DNA from: Paraburkholderia hayleyella | Lineage (GTDB): Bacteria > Pseudomonadota > Gammaproteobacteria > Burkholderiales > Burkholderiaceae | DNA length: 64,000 nucleotides | NCBI RefSeq assembly: GCF_009455685.1 | Contig: NZ_QPES01000001.1 | Location: 868,001 to 932,000 of the forward strand | Reading direction: 5' to 3' | Part shown: piece after piece, positions 51,633-60,283 of the stretch | Position numbering within the stretch: the stretch's first letter is position 1 | Layout: the number at the start of each line of letters is the position of its first letter | Program-made: the position numbers and the translations under genes | Notes under the pieces: generated by a model | Told to the model about the DNA's origin: nothing | Database searches by the model: none | Seen by the model: the letters and a program-made list of their open reading frames with translations, nothing else

Positions 51633-52679
51633 CTATCCGGCTGGGCGTAATGTAATCGTAAAGTTGGCGGGTGTTTTGCCATCGGTGTCACGCGGCATCG
51701 GATCGGAGTGCTGTACCGCCCGTAACGCGGCATCGTCCCATTGGGTGTTGCCGCTGGCACGGATGATCTTCGCACTTAGCAATGTGCCAGTCGGCGCACA
51801 GCGTACCGCAACGACAGTTTCCAGGCCTTGAGTCTCGCCTGCCCAGATGATGTTCGGGCGCACGCTCCGCTGAACTTTTTCCGCATAACCGGCTGAGGTG
51901 GCATTGCCGCCCGCGCCAGTGCCGGTACCGCTTTTCGCCAGGCCCTCGCCGCTCGAGCCTTCGCCGCCTGCCATGCCGCGCAACTGGGCGAGACGCGCGC
52001 GTCGTTCCTCATCGCGCTTCTTCGCTTGCGCCTCGGCCTGAGCCTTGGCTTTGGCGGCTTTTTGCGCGTCGATTTTTTTCTGCGCCTCGGTTTGTGCTTC
52101 GGTTTGTGCCTTTTGCTGCGCGGCCAATTTTTCCTGCGCGGCCAATTTTTCCTGCGCGGCCAATTTTTCCTGCTTTTGCTGTTCCTGCTGCTGTTTTTGC
52201 TGCTTTCGCTGTTCGGCCAGTTGCTGCTGCTTTTGCTTTTCAGCTAGCTGTTTCTGTTTTGCCGCCGCGGCTTGTTGCGCGGCCTGGTCGGCGGCGAGCT
52301 GTTGCTGGCGTTTCGCCTCGGCTTCTTGCTGGGCTTGTTGCTGCTGACGCAGTTGTTCAGCGAGTTGCGCTTCGCGGGCCGCCTCGCGTTGCTGGCGCTT
52401 TTTTTCCTGGAGTGCGATGTCCGCGTCTTCATCCGGCGCAACCGGAGCGGGCGCGACGGGTACCGGCACAGGTGGCGGTGGCGGCGGCGGGACAGGGGTA
52501 TCGGGAATTTCTGTCCATAGCTCGGCTTCAGCACCGGCGGGCGTGCTGTTTTGCCACTGAATGCCGTGATACAGAAAGAACCCCAGCAGCACGTGCATGG
52601 CGAGGGCGAAGATGAACGCGCGCCCGGTGCCGCGTTCGCGCGGTGGCTGGAGCGGGTAGCTGGTGTTCCTGCGGTTCAT
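51633..52679 (-). CDS. tolA: TolA energy-transducing protein
   Basis: The 348-residue protein has one N-terminal transmembrane helix (residues 22-39), a proline-rich segment (PVPPPPPPPVPVP) and a long Gln/Ala/Lys helical stalk with a visible EKLAAQ repeat. The C-terminal domain IIRASGNTQWDDAALRAV contacts TolB and Pal. The stalk length differs between strains because of repeats; see the 18-bp array. It overlaps tolR by 4 nt. Confidence 0.92.
   Translation of the reverse strand: MNRRNTSYPLQPPRERGTGRAFIFALAMHVLLGFFLYHGIQWQNSTPAGAEAELWTEIPDTPVPPPPPPPVPVPVAPAPVAPDEDADIALQEKKRQQREAAREAQLAEQLRQQQQAQQEAEAKRQQQLAADQAAQQAAAAKQKQLAEKQKQQQLAEQRKQQKQQQEQQKQEKLAAQEKLAAQEKLAAQQKAQTEAQTEAQKKIDAQKAAKAKAQAEAQAKKRDEERRARLAQLRGMAGGEGSSGEGLAKSGTGTGAGGNATSAGYAEKVQRSVRPNIIWAGETQGLETVVAVRCAPTGTLLSAKIIRASGNTQWDDAALRAVQHSDPMPRDTDGKTPANFTITLRPAG
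52121..52174. repeat. 18-bp coding tandem repeat in tolA
   Basis: Three head-to-tail 18-bp units (CGGCCAATTTTTCCTGCG on the plus strand) encode AQEKLA repeats of the TolA stalk. The perfect copies indicate recent duplication and a length-variable site that keeps the frame. Confidence 0.85.
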
Positions 52680-53125
52680 TGTGCTTTGACGAGCAGCCCG
52701 ACGCGCTTTACGCCTCGCGCTTTCAGGTCGGACATGACATTCATCACGGCTTCGTATTTCACGCTTTTGTCGGCGGCGATCACCATTGGCTGGTCAGGAT
52801 GAGACTGCTGGCGATCCGTCACGAAACTGTTCAGATCCGCCTTGGTCATGTCTTCCTGTTGCGTGGCGCCCGCATCGTCCTTGTATTTGATGCTGATATT
52901 GCCGTTCGCGCGGATGTTGACCACGACCGGCGGTACTTGCTGCTGCTGCGAAGCGCCGCCCACAGTCGGCAGATTGACGATGGTGGGCGCGACGAGCGGC
53001 GCGGTCACCATGAAGATCACAAGCAGGACAAGCATGACGTCGATATACGGGACGACGTTGATGTCCGACATGGCACGGCGCGAGCGGCCACCGCGCATGC
53101 TGGAGCGAAGGGAGGATCCGGCCAT
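52676..53125 (-). CDS. tolR: TolR
   Basis: The 149-residue ExbD/TolR family protein begins AGSSLRSSMRGGRSRRAMSD, then the transmembrane NVVPYIDVMLVLLVIFMV with the conserved Asp needed for proton use, and ends in a periplasmic domain. The start at 53125 follows AAGGAGCCC; the longer frame to 53266 overlaps tolQ. It forms the motor with TolQ and TolA. Confidence 0.92.
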   Translation of the reverse strand: MAGSSLRSSMRGGRSRRAMSDINVVPYIDVMLVLLVIFMVTAPLVAPTIVNLPTVGGASQQQQVPPVVVNIRANGNISIKYKDDAGATQQEDMTKADLNSFVTDRQQSHPDQPMVIAADKSVKYEAVMNVMSDLKARGVKRVGLLVKAQ

Positions 53126-53135
53126 CGTGGGCTCC

Positions 53136-53813
53136 TTATTGCGCTTGACGCTGCAAGATGTTCGAGAACTCTTCGATGAAGGTTTCGAAGCGGATCGCCA
53201 GGCGGTCGATATCGTGCGCGTAGCGGTTGTAGGCAACGACGGCCGGAATGGCTGCGAACAAACCAATGGCGGTTGCGGTCAGCGCTTCGGCAATGCCCGG
53301 GGCGACGTTGGCGAGGGTTGCCTGCTGTACGTTGGCGAGGCCTCGAAACGCATTCATGATCCCCCAGACTGTGCCGAACAAGCCGATATACGGGCTGACC
53401 GAACCGACTGACGCGAGAAACGACAGATTGGCTTCCAGCGCATCCATTTCGCGCTGGAAAGCCGCGCGCATTGCCCGGCGTGCGCCATCCAGAACCGCGC
53501 TGGAATCATTGAGACGCTTTTCCTTGCCCTTGAGGAATTCACGCATGCCGGATTCGAAAATACGTTCCAGCGCGCCAATGGTGTGACGGTTATTGGCGGC
53601 ACTTTGATAGAGCGCCTGGAGGTCGCCGCCGGACCAGAAATCGCGCTCGAAGCGCTCGGTTTGGGCTCGTGCCCGGCGGAGCGCAAACCATTTGCGAAAG
53701 ATGAAGGTCCACGACAGCAGGGACAGCAGCAGCAGCAGCGCCATGACCGCCTGAGCCAGCAGGCTCGCGTTGAGGACAAGGGAGATGATCGACAGGTCTT
53801 GGGTAGGATTCAT
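53136..53813 (-). CDS. tolQ: TolQ
   Basis: The 225-residue MotA/TolQ/ExbB protein has three transmembrane helices (residues about 15-35, 135-155, 168-190) and the conserved IGLFGTVWGIMNAF and ATAIGLFAAIPAVVAYN motifs. It is the first gene of the motor operon, 10 nt before tolR, downstream of ybgC. Confidence 0.94.
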   Translation of the reverse strand: MNPTQDLSIISLVLNASLLAQAVMALLLLLSLLSWTFIFRKWFALRRARAQTERFERDFWSGGDLQALYQSAANNRHTIGALERIFESGMREFLKGKEKRLNDSSAVLDGARRAMRAAFQREMDALEANLSFLASVGSVSPYIGLFGTVWGIMNAFRGLANVQQATLANVAPGIAEALTATAIGLFAAIPAVVAYNRYAHDIDRLAIRFETFIEEFSNILQRQAQ

Positions 53814-53980
53814 AGGGTTTCGCTATAACGTCCCGGAAAAGGGCATCTGGCCACAAGAAGCGCCGGTAAGGTTCTGAAACAGGCCTGAACTCGCAAGGCT
53901 GATGGCCAAACCAGTTTTTCGTCGTGTCTTGACTGTGGGCCAGCGCTGGCGAGCACTGGCGGCTGCAGAGGCATGAAAAA

Positions 53981-54487
53981 TCAAGCGCGGTGCTCCATGC
54001 TGGGGCGTTCCGCTATGCCATGCTGCAATGCCGCAAGGACAGACGGGGGAATGGCCATGGGACGCAGCGCCTCCCGTCCGACACAGCCGATCCGGCTAGT
54101 GCTTGTCGCCAGCAAGGTACCTTTATGCCAGGCTTCTTGCAGAAAATCGACCGAGGCCCGGCCCAGCCGTGTGATCCGGCTCGTGATGCTCAGCCTGTCA
54201 TCAAGACGGGCAGGGGCCCGGTAATCGAGTGCCGTGCTGCACACGATGAACTGCACACCGGTTTCGTCGGTCAGCCGGCGCTGGTCGATGCCGCATGCGC
54301 GTAGCCATTCAGTGCGCGCCCGCTCAAAAAATTTCAGATAGTTCGCATAGAACACGATGCCACCTGCGTCAGTGTCTTCGTAATACACGCGAACCGGCCA
54401 TGTGAAATGGACGTCATGGGCGCCATGGGCGCTTATCTCGGGCAGGCTGCCGGGCGAGCTTGCAAGCGAACTGTTAGACGGAATCAT
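53981..54487 (-). CDS. ybgC: Tol-Pal associated acyl-CoA thioesterase YbgC
   Basis: This is a 168-residue hot-dog thioesterase with the 4HBT signature VYYEDTDAGGIVFYANYLKFFERARTEWL, in which the catalytic Asp is seen. YbgC genes precede tolQ in most proteobacteria. I start at 54487; an ATG at 54523 gives 12 more residues and neither has a clear ribosome site. About 25 residues of low-complexity leader precede the domain. Confidence 0.9.
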   Translation of the reverse strand: MIPSNSSLASSPGSLPEISAHGAHDVHFTWPVRVYYEDTDAGGIVFYANYLKFFERARTEWLRACGIDQRRLTDETGVQFIVCSTALDYRAPARLDDRLSITSRITRLGRASVDFLQEAWHKGTLLATSTSRIGCVGREALRPMAIPPSVLAALQHGIAERPSMEHRA

Positions 54488-54601
54488 AGCGGCGCATTTT
54501 ACCGGAACGCATTTGGCGTGCATTTTGTAGCGGGCAGGCCCGTGACCCGTTGCCCGGGGTTGGCGTGCCAGGTGGTGCCTAACAGGCCCGGATTCAGGAG
54601 C

Positions 54602-55348
54602 TCAGCCCCGGTGAACGCTCAAGCCAGCGAAAGACTGTGCCACAGGCATCAGTTCGATCGTATTGATATTGATGTGGGCCGGGCGCGTGGCGATCCAGTA
54701 GACCGAGTCAGCGATATCTTCGGCGGTCAGGGGTTGAACATTTTGATAGGTGTTCGCGGCTTTGACGTCATCGCCATGAAAGCGCACATTCGAAAATTCG
54801 GTGCCGCCGCATAAACCTGGTTCGACGTTGGTGACACGCACGGCCGTGCCGCTTAGGTCAGCGCGCAGGTTCAGGCTGAATTGCTGGACAAACGCCTTGG
54901 TCGCGCCATACACATTGCCGCCAGGATACGGCCAGCTGCCCGCGGTTGAGCCGATATTGAATATGTGACCGCGATTGCGCCCGACCATGCCAGGCAAAAA
55001 GGCTCGCGTGACCTGCACGAGACCGCTGCAATTGGTGTCGATCATGGTTTGCCAGTCGTCGATGTCAGCTTGCTGGGCGGGCTCCTGCCCGAGCGCGAGG
55101 CCGGCGTTGTTGACGAGAACGCTGATTTCGTTAAAACCGGTGGGCAAGCGCGCAGGTGAGGCTGCGACGGCGGCCCGGTCGCGCACGTCCAGCTCGAATG
55201 GCAACAGGGCTTCACCGAGTTCATCGGCGAGTGCACGCAGACGCTCGGTGCGCCGCGCCGCAGCCACTACACGATGGCCGCCTGTGACAAAAGCGCGGGC
55301 GATAGCCGCGCCAAACCCGGAGGACGCCCCGGTGACAAACACGATCAT
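54602..55348 (-). CDS. SDR, YdfG-like NADP-dependent hydroxy-acid dehydrogenase
   Basis: The 248-residue SDR has VTGASSGFGAAIARAF, NNAG, a catalytic Ser in NIGSTAG and Tyr-x3-Lys in VYGATKA. The C-terminal ADSVYWIATRPAHININTIELMPV is typical of YdfG/RutE-like serine or 3-hydroxypropionate dehydrogenases. It lies between ybgC and the glyA leader, with its start pointing away from glyA. Its substrate is inferred only from the family. Confidence 0.85.
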   Translation of the reverse strand: MIVFVTGASSGFGAAIARAFVTGGHRVVAAARRTERLRALADELGEALLPFELDVRDRAAVAASPARLPTGFNEISVLVNNAGLALGQEPAQQADIDDWQTMIDTNCSGLVQVTRAFLPGMVGRNRGHIFNIGSTAGSWPYPGGNVYGATKAFVQQFSLNLRADLSGTAVRVTNVEPGLCGGTEFSNVRFHGDDVKAANTYQNVQPLTAEDIADSVYWIATRPAHININTIELMPVAQSFAGLSVHRG

Positions 55349-55567
55349 GACGGCTCCGTGAGCGGTAAACCAGCAAAGATGCCAAGACTACTTGCAATGC
55401 GGCGGTGCAGCAAGAGGCGTGACGGTGCCTTGAGGCGGCGCTTCAAGGCGCTCGCCGAGTGATGCGAAGGCCGGGTAGGAGTGTCCGCTGTACAGGGAGC
55501 TTGCCGTTTTTTGGGGCGTGTTTTGGCTCGGTTGCCTATTCGTAACGCTTCCAATAAACTAGCGCGC

Positions 55568-55668
55568 TCAACCCTTGTGTAACTGGCGATAAAGCCCTTT
55601 TGGGGGCCAAGGTGGAGCAACCCACCGTGAAGCGCAAGGGGTCGTTTTTGCCGTTCGCCTGGGCAGCC
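55568..55668 (+). promoter_or_regulatory. ZTP (pfl) riboswitch ahead of glyA
   Basis: The leader contains the recognisable pfl elements in order. The P1 5' strand CCCTTG (55572-55577) is followed by the conserved ACTGGCGA and a hairpin GGTGG/CCACC (55611-55626). Then come the GTGAAGCGC stretch, the P1 3' strand CAAGGG (55635-55640) and the conserved GCCGTTCGCCTGGGCA (55650-55665). ZTP riboswitches sense the purine intermediate ZMP/ZTP that builds up when 10-formyl-tetrahydrofolate is scarce and commonly control glyA, folD and purH. GGCAGCC at its end can instead pair with GGCTGCC at 55699-55705, a candidate expression platform. The remaining 190 nt before glyA hold only short GGGCCAAGC repeats. 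Confidence 0.8.
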
Positions 55669-55895
55669 GGAATCATTGCGCCAATGCGCACTGCGGGTGG
55701 CTGCCTGTTGGGTGAGCGGTGTCCTGTCTGAATCTGCCACCTCAGGGTTAGCCCCAGCCTTAGCCCGTCTTAGCCCGCTTTGGGCCAGGCTGGGCCAAGC
55801 CTGGGCCAAGCTATTGCATGCCGCTCGTGGGCGGCTTGTGTGTGCAAGATCGCGCATGTGATCCCGGTAACCTGAACCTCCAAAACGGAACCGCT

Positions 55896-57143
55896 ATGTT
55901 TGACAGAGCCCAGAGCACCATCGCCAATATCGACCCTGACCTGTGGCAGGCGATTGAGCAGGAAAACCGCCGCCAGGAAGATCACATCGAGCTGATTGCA
56001 TCGGAAAACTACACGAGCCCGGCCGTCATGGCGGCGCAAGGCTCGCAACTCACGAACAAATACGCTGAAGGCTATCCGGGCAAGCGTTATTACGGCGGTT
56101 GCGAGTACGTCGATATCGTCGAGCAGCTTGCCATCGACCGTGTCAAGCAGATCTTCGGTGCCGGGGCCGCTAATGTGCAGCCCAATTCGGGCTCGCAGGC
56201 CAATCAGGGTGTCTTTTTTGCCATGCTCAAACCCGGTGACACGATCATGGGTATGAGCCTCGCGCATGGTGGCCATCTGACACACGGCTCGCCAGTCAAT
56301 ATGTCGGGCAAATGGTTCAACGTGGTGAGCTATGGCCTGAACGAAGCCGAAGATATCGATTACGACGCGGCCGGGAAGCTCGCGCAAGAGCACAAGCCGA
56401 AGCTGATCGTGGCGGGTGCTTCGGCGTTTTCGCTGCGGATCGATTTTGAGCGTCTGGCAAAAATTGCCCGTGAAGCTGGCGCTTATTTCATGGTGGATAT
56501 GGCGCATTACGCCGGTCTGATTGCGGCGGGGGTTTATCCGAACCCCGTGCCTCACGCCGATTTCGTCACCACGACAACCCACAAGAGCCTGCGCGGCCCG
56601 CGTGGCGGTGTGATCCTGATGAAGCCCGAGTTCGAAAAAGCCATTAATTCGGCTATTTTCCCAGGCATTCAGGGCGGCCCGCTGATGCACGTGATTGCGG
56701 GCAAGGCCGTCGCGTTCAAAGAAGCGCTGGCGCCAGAATTCAAGGTGTATCAGCAGCAAGTGCTCGATAACGCTCGTGTGCTGGCTGAAACCCTGGTGCA
56801 ACGTGGTTTGCGCATTGTCTCGGGCCGTACCGAAAGCCACGTGATGCTGGTGGACCTGCGAGCCAAGAACATCACGGGCAAGGCGGCGGAAGCTGCGCTG
56901 GGCGCCGCGCACATCACGGTGAATAAAAATGCTATTCCGAACGATCCGGAAAAGCCGTTTGTCACAAGCGGCGTGCGTTTGGGCTCGCCGGCCATGACTA
57001 CGCGCGGTTTTGGCGTGCAGGAAGCACAACAGGTTGGACATCTGCTTGCTGACGTGCTCGATGCGCCGGAAGACGTAGCCGTGCTCGAGCGAGTGCGTGC
57101 CCAGGTGAGCGAGCTGACACGCCGCTTTCCTGTTTACCGCTAA
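55896..57143 (+). CDS. glyA: Serine hydroxymethyltransferase
   Basis: The 415-residue PLP enzyme has IELIASENYTSPAVMAAQGS, the NVQPNSGSQANQ cofactor region and the Schiff-base lysine in TTTHKSLRGPRGG. It converts serine and tetrahydrofolate to glycine and methylene-tetrahydrofolate. ATG 55896 is the family start; an in-frame extension to 55818 is not conserved-looking. The upstream ZTP riboswitch ties it to one-carbon status. nrdR follows 9 nt later. Confidence 0.96.
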   Translation: MFDRAQSTIANIDPDLWQAIEQENRRQEDHIELIASENYTSPAVMAAQGSQLTNKYAEGYPGKRYYGGCEYVDIVEQLAIDRVKQIFGAGAANVQPNSGSQANQGVFFAMLKPGDTIMGMSLAHGGHLTHGSPVNMSGKWFNVVSYGLNEAEDIDYDAAGKLAQEHKPKLIVAGASAFSLRIDFERLAKIAREAGAYFMVDMAHYAGLIAAGVYPNPVPHADFVTTTTHKSLRGPRGGVILMKPEFEKAINSAIFPGIQGGPLMHVIAGKAVAFKEALAPEFKVYQQQVLDNARVLAETLVQRGLRIVSGRTESHVMLVDLRAKNITGKAAEAALGAAHITVNKNAIPNDPEKPFVTSGVRLGSPAMTTRGFGVQEAQQVGHLLADVLDAPEDVAVLERVRAQVSELTRRFPVYR

Positions 57144-57152
57144 GCCGCTGCG

Positions 57153-57641
57153 ATGCATTGTCCTTTTTGCCGGCATGACGATACGCAAGTCGTCGATTCC
57201 CGCGTATCCGAAGACGGTGCGGCGATTCGCCGCCGCCGCCGGTGTCCGGCCTGCGACAAGCGTTTTACGACGTATGAGCGGGTTGAGCTGGCGCTGCCGT
57301 CGGTCGTCAAGAAGGACGGCAGCCGCACTGAGTTCGACCGCAGAAAGATTGTCGCCAGCATGCAACTGGCGCTGCGCAAGCGTCCAGTTGCCGCTGATGC
57401 GATTGATGCCGCCGTGGCGCGCATCGAATATCAACTGCTGGGCAGTGGTGAGCGGGAAGTGCACAGCGAGCGTCTTGGCGAGCTCGTGATGAACGAATTG
57501 CGTGCGCTCGATACCATTGCTTATGTCCGTTTTGCTTCCGTGTACCGGCGTTTCGAAGACGTCTCTGAGTTTGAGGACGTGATCGAAGAGTTCCGCATGG
57601 CCAATCCTGCCGCCCAAGGCCGCCCTCCCGCCAAGCGCTGA
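57153..57641 (+). CDS. nrdR: Transcriptional repressor NrdR
   Basis: The 162-residue protein has an N-terminal zinc ribbon (Cys3, Cys6, Cys31, Cys34) and an ATP-cone domain (VVKKDGSRTEFDRRKIVASM). NrdR binds NrdR boxes at ribonucleotide reductase genes in response to (d)ATP. Linkage to glyA is common in betaproteobacteria. It is full length. Confidence 0.95.
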   Translation: MHCPFCRHDDTQVVDSRVSEDGAAIRRRRRCPACDKRFTTYERVELALPSVVKKDGSRTEFDRRKIVASMQLALRKRPVAADAIDAAVARIEYQLLGSGEREVHSERLGELVMNELRALDTIAYVRFASVYRRFEDVSEFEDVIEEFRMANPAAQGRPPAKR

Positions 57642-57887
57642 TTGTCCGGTTATCAGCCGCCGTTGCTGCTGTTGTAGCATTTCCCCGTCCTTCCTCTTCA
57701 TCCGCCAGTACCGCGTTTTCCCTGCTCTTCCTGCTGTATTCAGCACAGCCCGCTTCCTGCATTACGTGGACATTTTTACGTGAACGCGCAGGCATGCGCC
57801 AGCTAGCCATCTGGCTATGTCGTCTGGCTAATTGTTCTGCGGCATCGCAGCCTTTACATTCGACTGCATTCTGGAATGTGATCAGGG

Positions 57888-58451
57888 ATGCAGATGAAAG
57901 ACAATGCTTTCACAGGGCCGCTGTGGCGCGGCTTCACGCTTGTCGAAACACTGGTGGTGCTCGCGCTCACGATGCTGGTCATCATGATGGCGGCGCCGTC
58001 GTTCGTGGTTTGGCAGGTACGCGATCAGGTGGATGCCGAGGCGCGCAAGTTCATTGCGGCCCTCGCGTTTGCACGCGCTGAAGCGGTGCATCGCGGCCTG
58101 CCGGTTACGCTGTGCCGCACGGATTCGGCCCAGCATTGTCTGGCTGTTGGACAGGTATGCGGCGGCGCGCACGACTGGTCGTGTGGCTGGGCGGTGGTGG
58201 TTAGGCTTGCTGGATTGACGCATGTGCTGCGGGCGCAGTCGGGAGAGTCTCGCGTGCGAGTTTCCGGCATGCTGGCTGATCTTACGTTCACGCCGCCCGC
58301 AGGCCAGCTCATCGGCCGTTTTCGCAGCTTTGATTTTGCCCCGCGTTTCGGCATCGAGGCAACGCGAGGCGAGCGTTTCCGCCGCTGTATCCGGATCGCG
58401 GCGGGTGGTCGCGCCAGGATTGCCGAGGGTCGATGTGGGGCCGAGCAATGA
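57888..58451 (+). CDS. fimT: Minor pilin FimT/GspH-type
   Basis: The 187-residue prepilin has a type III signal, with the peptidase site in RG/FTLVETLVVLALTM at residue 15, followed by the hydrophobic helix. The rest is the GspH/FimT domain with four Cys. It is the first of five minor-pilin genes joined by ATGA overlaps, which together prime type IV pilus assembly. A second ATG two codons in (57894) is possible. Confidence 0.82.
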   Translation: MQMKDNAFTGPLWRGFTLVETLVVLALTMLVIMMAAPSFVVWQVRDQVDAEARKFIAALAFARAEAVHRGLPVTLCRTDSAQHCLAVGQVCGGAHDWSCGWAVVVRLAGLTHVLRAQSGESRVRVSGMLADLTFTPPAGQLIGRFRSFDFAPRFGIEATRGERFRRCIRIAAGGRARIAEGRCGAEQ

Positions 58452-58864
58452 AACGGAGCCGTATCGCGCATTGCGCGGGTGCCTCGCTGATCGAAGTGAT
58501 GCTCGCTCTCGCTTTGATGGCGGTGAATGCGATGGGCCTGATTGCCATGCAGTTATGGACCTCCCGTGAGACCGTTGCGCTACTACAGCGCGAGCAAGCC
58601 GTTTTTCTCGCTGATGCGATCGCGGAGGCCGCGAACGAAGGGCAAGCTGGGAGCGGTGCCGCGCGTGTTACCCAATGGCAGGCGCGCGTCGCGCAACTTT
58701 TGCCAAAAGGCCTGACTGAAATCACGCGTGGGGGCGGTGCTAGCCTGGTCCAGGTGCGCTGGGCGCGAGCGTCTGGCCTGTCTGCCAGTGCCACGCCAGA
58801 ATCCTGTGGAGAATCTGCTGGCACAGCCGATCGGGCATGCGCTGTCATGGTGTTTGTGCCATGA
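58448..58864 (+). CDS. pilV: Minor pilin PilV-type
   Basis: The 138-residue prepilin has its cleavage site in AG/ASLIEVMLALALM, a hydrophobic helix to about residue 38 and a short C-terminal domain with two Cys. Ala at +1 instead of Phe is slightly unusual. The ATG overlaps the fimT stop (ATGA); the same holds for its own stop and pilW. Confidence 0.8.
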   Translation: MKRSRIAHCAGASLIEVMLALALMAVNAMGLIAMQLWTSRETVALLQREQAVFLADAIAEAANEGQAGSGAARVTQWQARVAQLLPKGLTEITRGGGASLVQVRWARASGLSASATPESCGESAGTADRACAVMVFVP

Positions 58865-59751
58865 CGTGCTGTTTCAGCATGGGTCGGGTTGGCGTTTGCG
58901 CAGATGCGCCCATTTGCATGGGCTCTCGCGGGCGCGGGCATACCTTGTCTGAGTTGCTGATTGCACTTGCGCTAGGCCTGATCGTGACGGCGGGTGCTGT
59001 GTCGCTGTATCAGTCGCAACGGCAGGCCTTCTGGCAGAGCAGTGACTTCTTGCAGATGCAGGACGCGGGCATGAGCGCGCTCACGCTGATTGCTCAACAG
59101 ATACAGATAGCCGGATTTACGCCTGCAGCGGCAACTCAGGTTCAGCGTTCCTTTGCGGTGTTCGGTTGCAGTGGCGCACGTCCCGTGGGTAGCGCTGGCA
59201 GCGTCATCTGCGAACCTCTGCCGGGCGCTTCCGATGGCATTGTGCTGCGCTATTTCGACGATGGCATGGCCACCTGGCCAACGGCTGCGGGGTTGCCGAC
59301 CGATTGTCTCGGGCAAGGCGTTGGCCAGGCCGGATCAAGCGGCGCGGAAATCATCAATCGTTATTACGCGAGGACGAGTAGCTCGACCGGACAGCCCGAA
59401 CTGTATTGCGAGGGTAATGGCCGGCCAGGTTTGGCTCAGCCGCTGGTGGAGGGCGTGGAGCGTTTGCACTTGCGCTACTGGCCGGCAGGGGCGGCTCGCG
59501 CGCTTGAGGCTAGCGCCTTTGCGCCCGGGCAGTGGCAGCAGATTACGGCAGTCGATTTGTGCGTGCTGGTTCGCGGCGCCCCCCGGCAGCAAGGCACAAC
59601 CTATATAGATTGTGACGGGGCGAGGGTCACGAGTGCGGATACCCGCATGCGCCGGGCGTTCTGGCGCCATGTGGCAGTGCGTAACGGACATGATGGGCGT
59701 GATGCACATGATGCACGTGATGCACGTGATGCGCTCAAGGAGACACGATGA
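58861..59751 (+). CDS. pilW: Minor pilin PilW-type
   Basis: The 296-residue protein has a prepilin segment RG/HTLSELLIALALGLIV followed by a PilW domain with several Cys. Histidine at +1 is unusual. The start is ambiguous: ATG 58861 couples to pilV (26-residue leader), while ATG 58918 would give a 7-residue leader. The 3' end carries repeated GATGCACATGATGCACGTGATG units that encode an HDARDARDA tail. Confidence 0.78.
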   Translation: MTCCFSMGRVGVCADAPICMGSRGRGHTLSELLIALALGLIVTAGAVSLYQSQRQAFWQSSDFLQMQDAGMSALTLIAQQIQIAGFTPAAATQVQRSFAVFGCSGARPVGSAGSVICEPLPGASDGIVLRYFDDGMATWPTAAGLPTDCLGQGVGQAGSSGAEIINRYYARTSSSTGQPELYCEGNGRPGLAQPLVEGVERLHLRYWPAGAARALEASAFAPGQWQQITAVDLCVLVRGAPRQQGTTYIDCDGARVTSADTRMRRAFWRHVAVRNGHDGRDAHDARDARDALKETR

Positions 59752-60275
59752 GAGGGCTTTGGCGGCGCTCATTTGCCGCTGGTTCACGCCGCGCACGAAT
59801 GACTGGCGTTGCGCTGCCGGTCGTTCTGATGCTGGTTTCGATGATGCTGGCGACAACGGCGGCCTGGTTCGAAATCTCGCTCGCGGCGGCCCGCAGTGCA
59901 TCGAACATGCGCGGTGTATTGCAGGCGTTTCATGCGGCGGATGCTGCGTTGAAATTGTGTGCCCGTCCGATCATCGCGGGAACATTGGGCGTGTCGTCAG
60001 ACACGCTGCCCCAACCTGCTGGCCCTGTCACGCAAGCCGTATTCGAGCAGGCGTCTATCGCGCCACTGCCGGCCTGGCCTGGATCAATCCGTCCGCCACG
60101 TTGTCTGGTCCAGTTGCTGCCCGTGCCGGCTCGTCCCGACGCGGCCGCATGGCGGCTGACAGCGCAAGGTTTTGGCGCTGCCGCGGAGTCACAAGTCTGG
60201 TTGCAGCTTGAACTGGTGATCGAGCATGATCGGGTCGAACCGCATTGGCGGCGTCTTGCCACACAGCCTTTTTAG
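59748..60275 (+). CDS. pilX: Minor pilin PilX-type
   Basis: The 175-residue protein has an N-terminal basic leader, the prepilin-like TG/VALPVVLMLVSMML helix and a PilX-like tail with two Cys. The ATG overlaps the pilW stop (ATGA). The +5 Glu normally present in pilins is absent, as is usual for PilX-type proteins. The sequence after residue 60 is poorly conserved, so this name rests mainly on order and helix type. Confidence 0.75.
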   Translation: MRGLWRRSFAAGSRRARMTGVALPVVLMLVSMMLATTAAWFEISLAAARSASNMRGVLQAFHAADAALKLCARPIIAGTLGVSSDTLPQPAGPVTQAVFEQASIAPLPAWPGSIRPPRCLVQLLPVPARPDAAAWRLTAQGFGAAAESQVWLQLELVIEHDRVEPHWRRLATQPF

Positions 60276-60283
60276 GAGGATGC

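Noticed and set aside
55770..57746. A 658-codon minus-strand open frame opposite glyA and nrdR
   Set aside because: It is antisense to two well-conserved genes, matches no family, has no ribosome site and is explained by GC-rich third positions.
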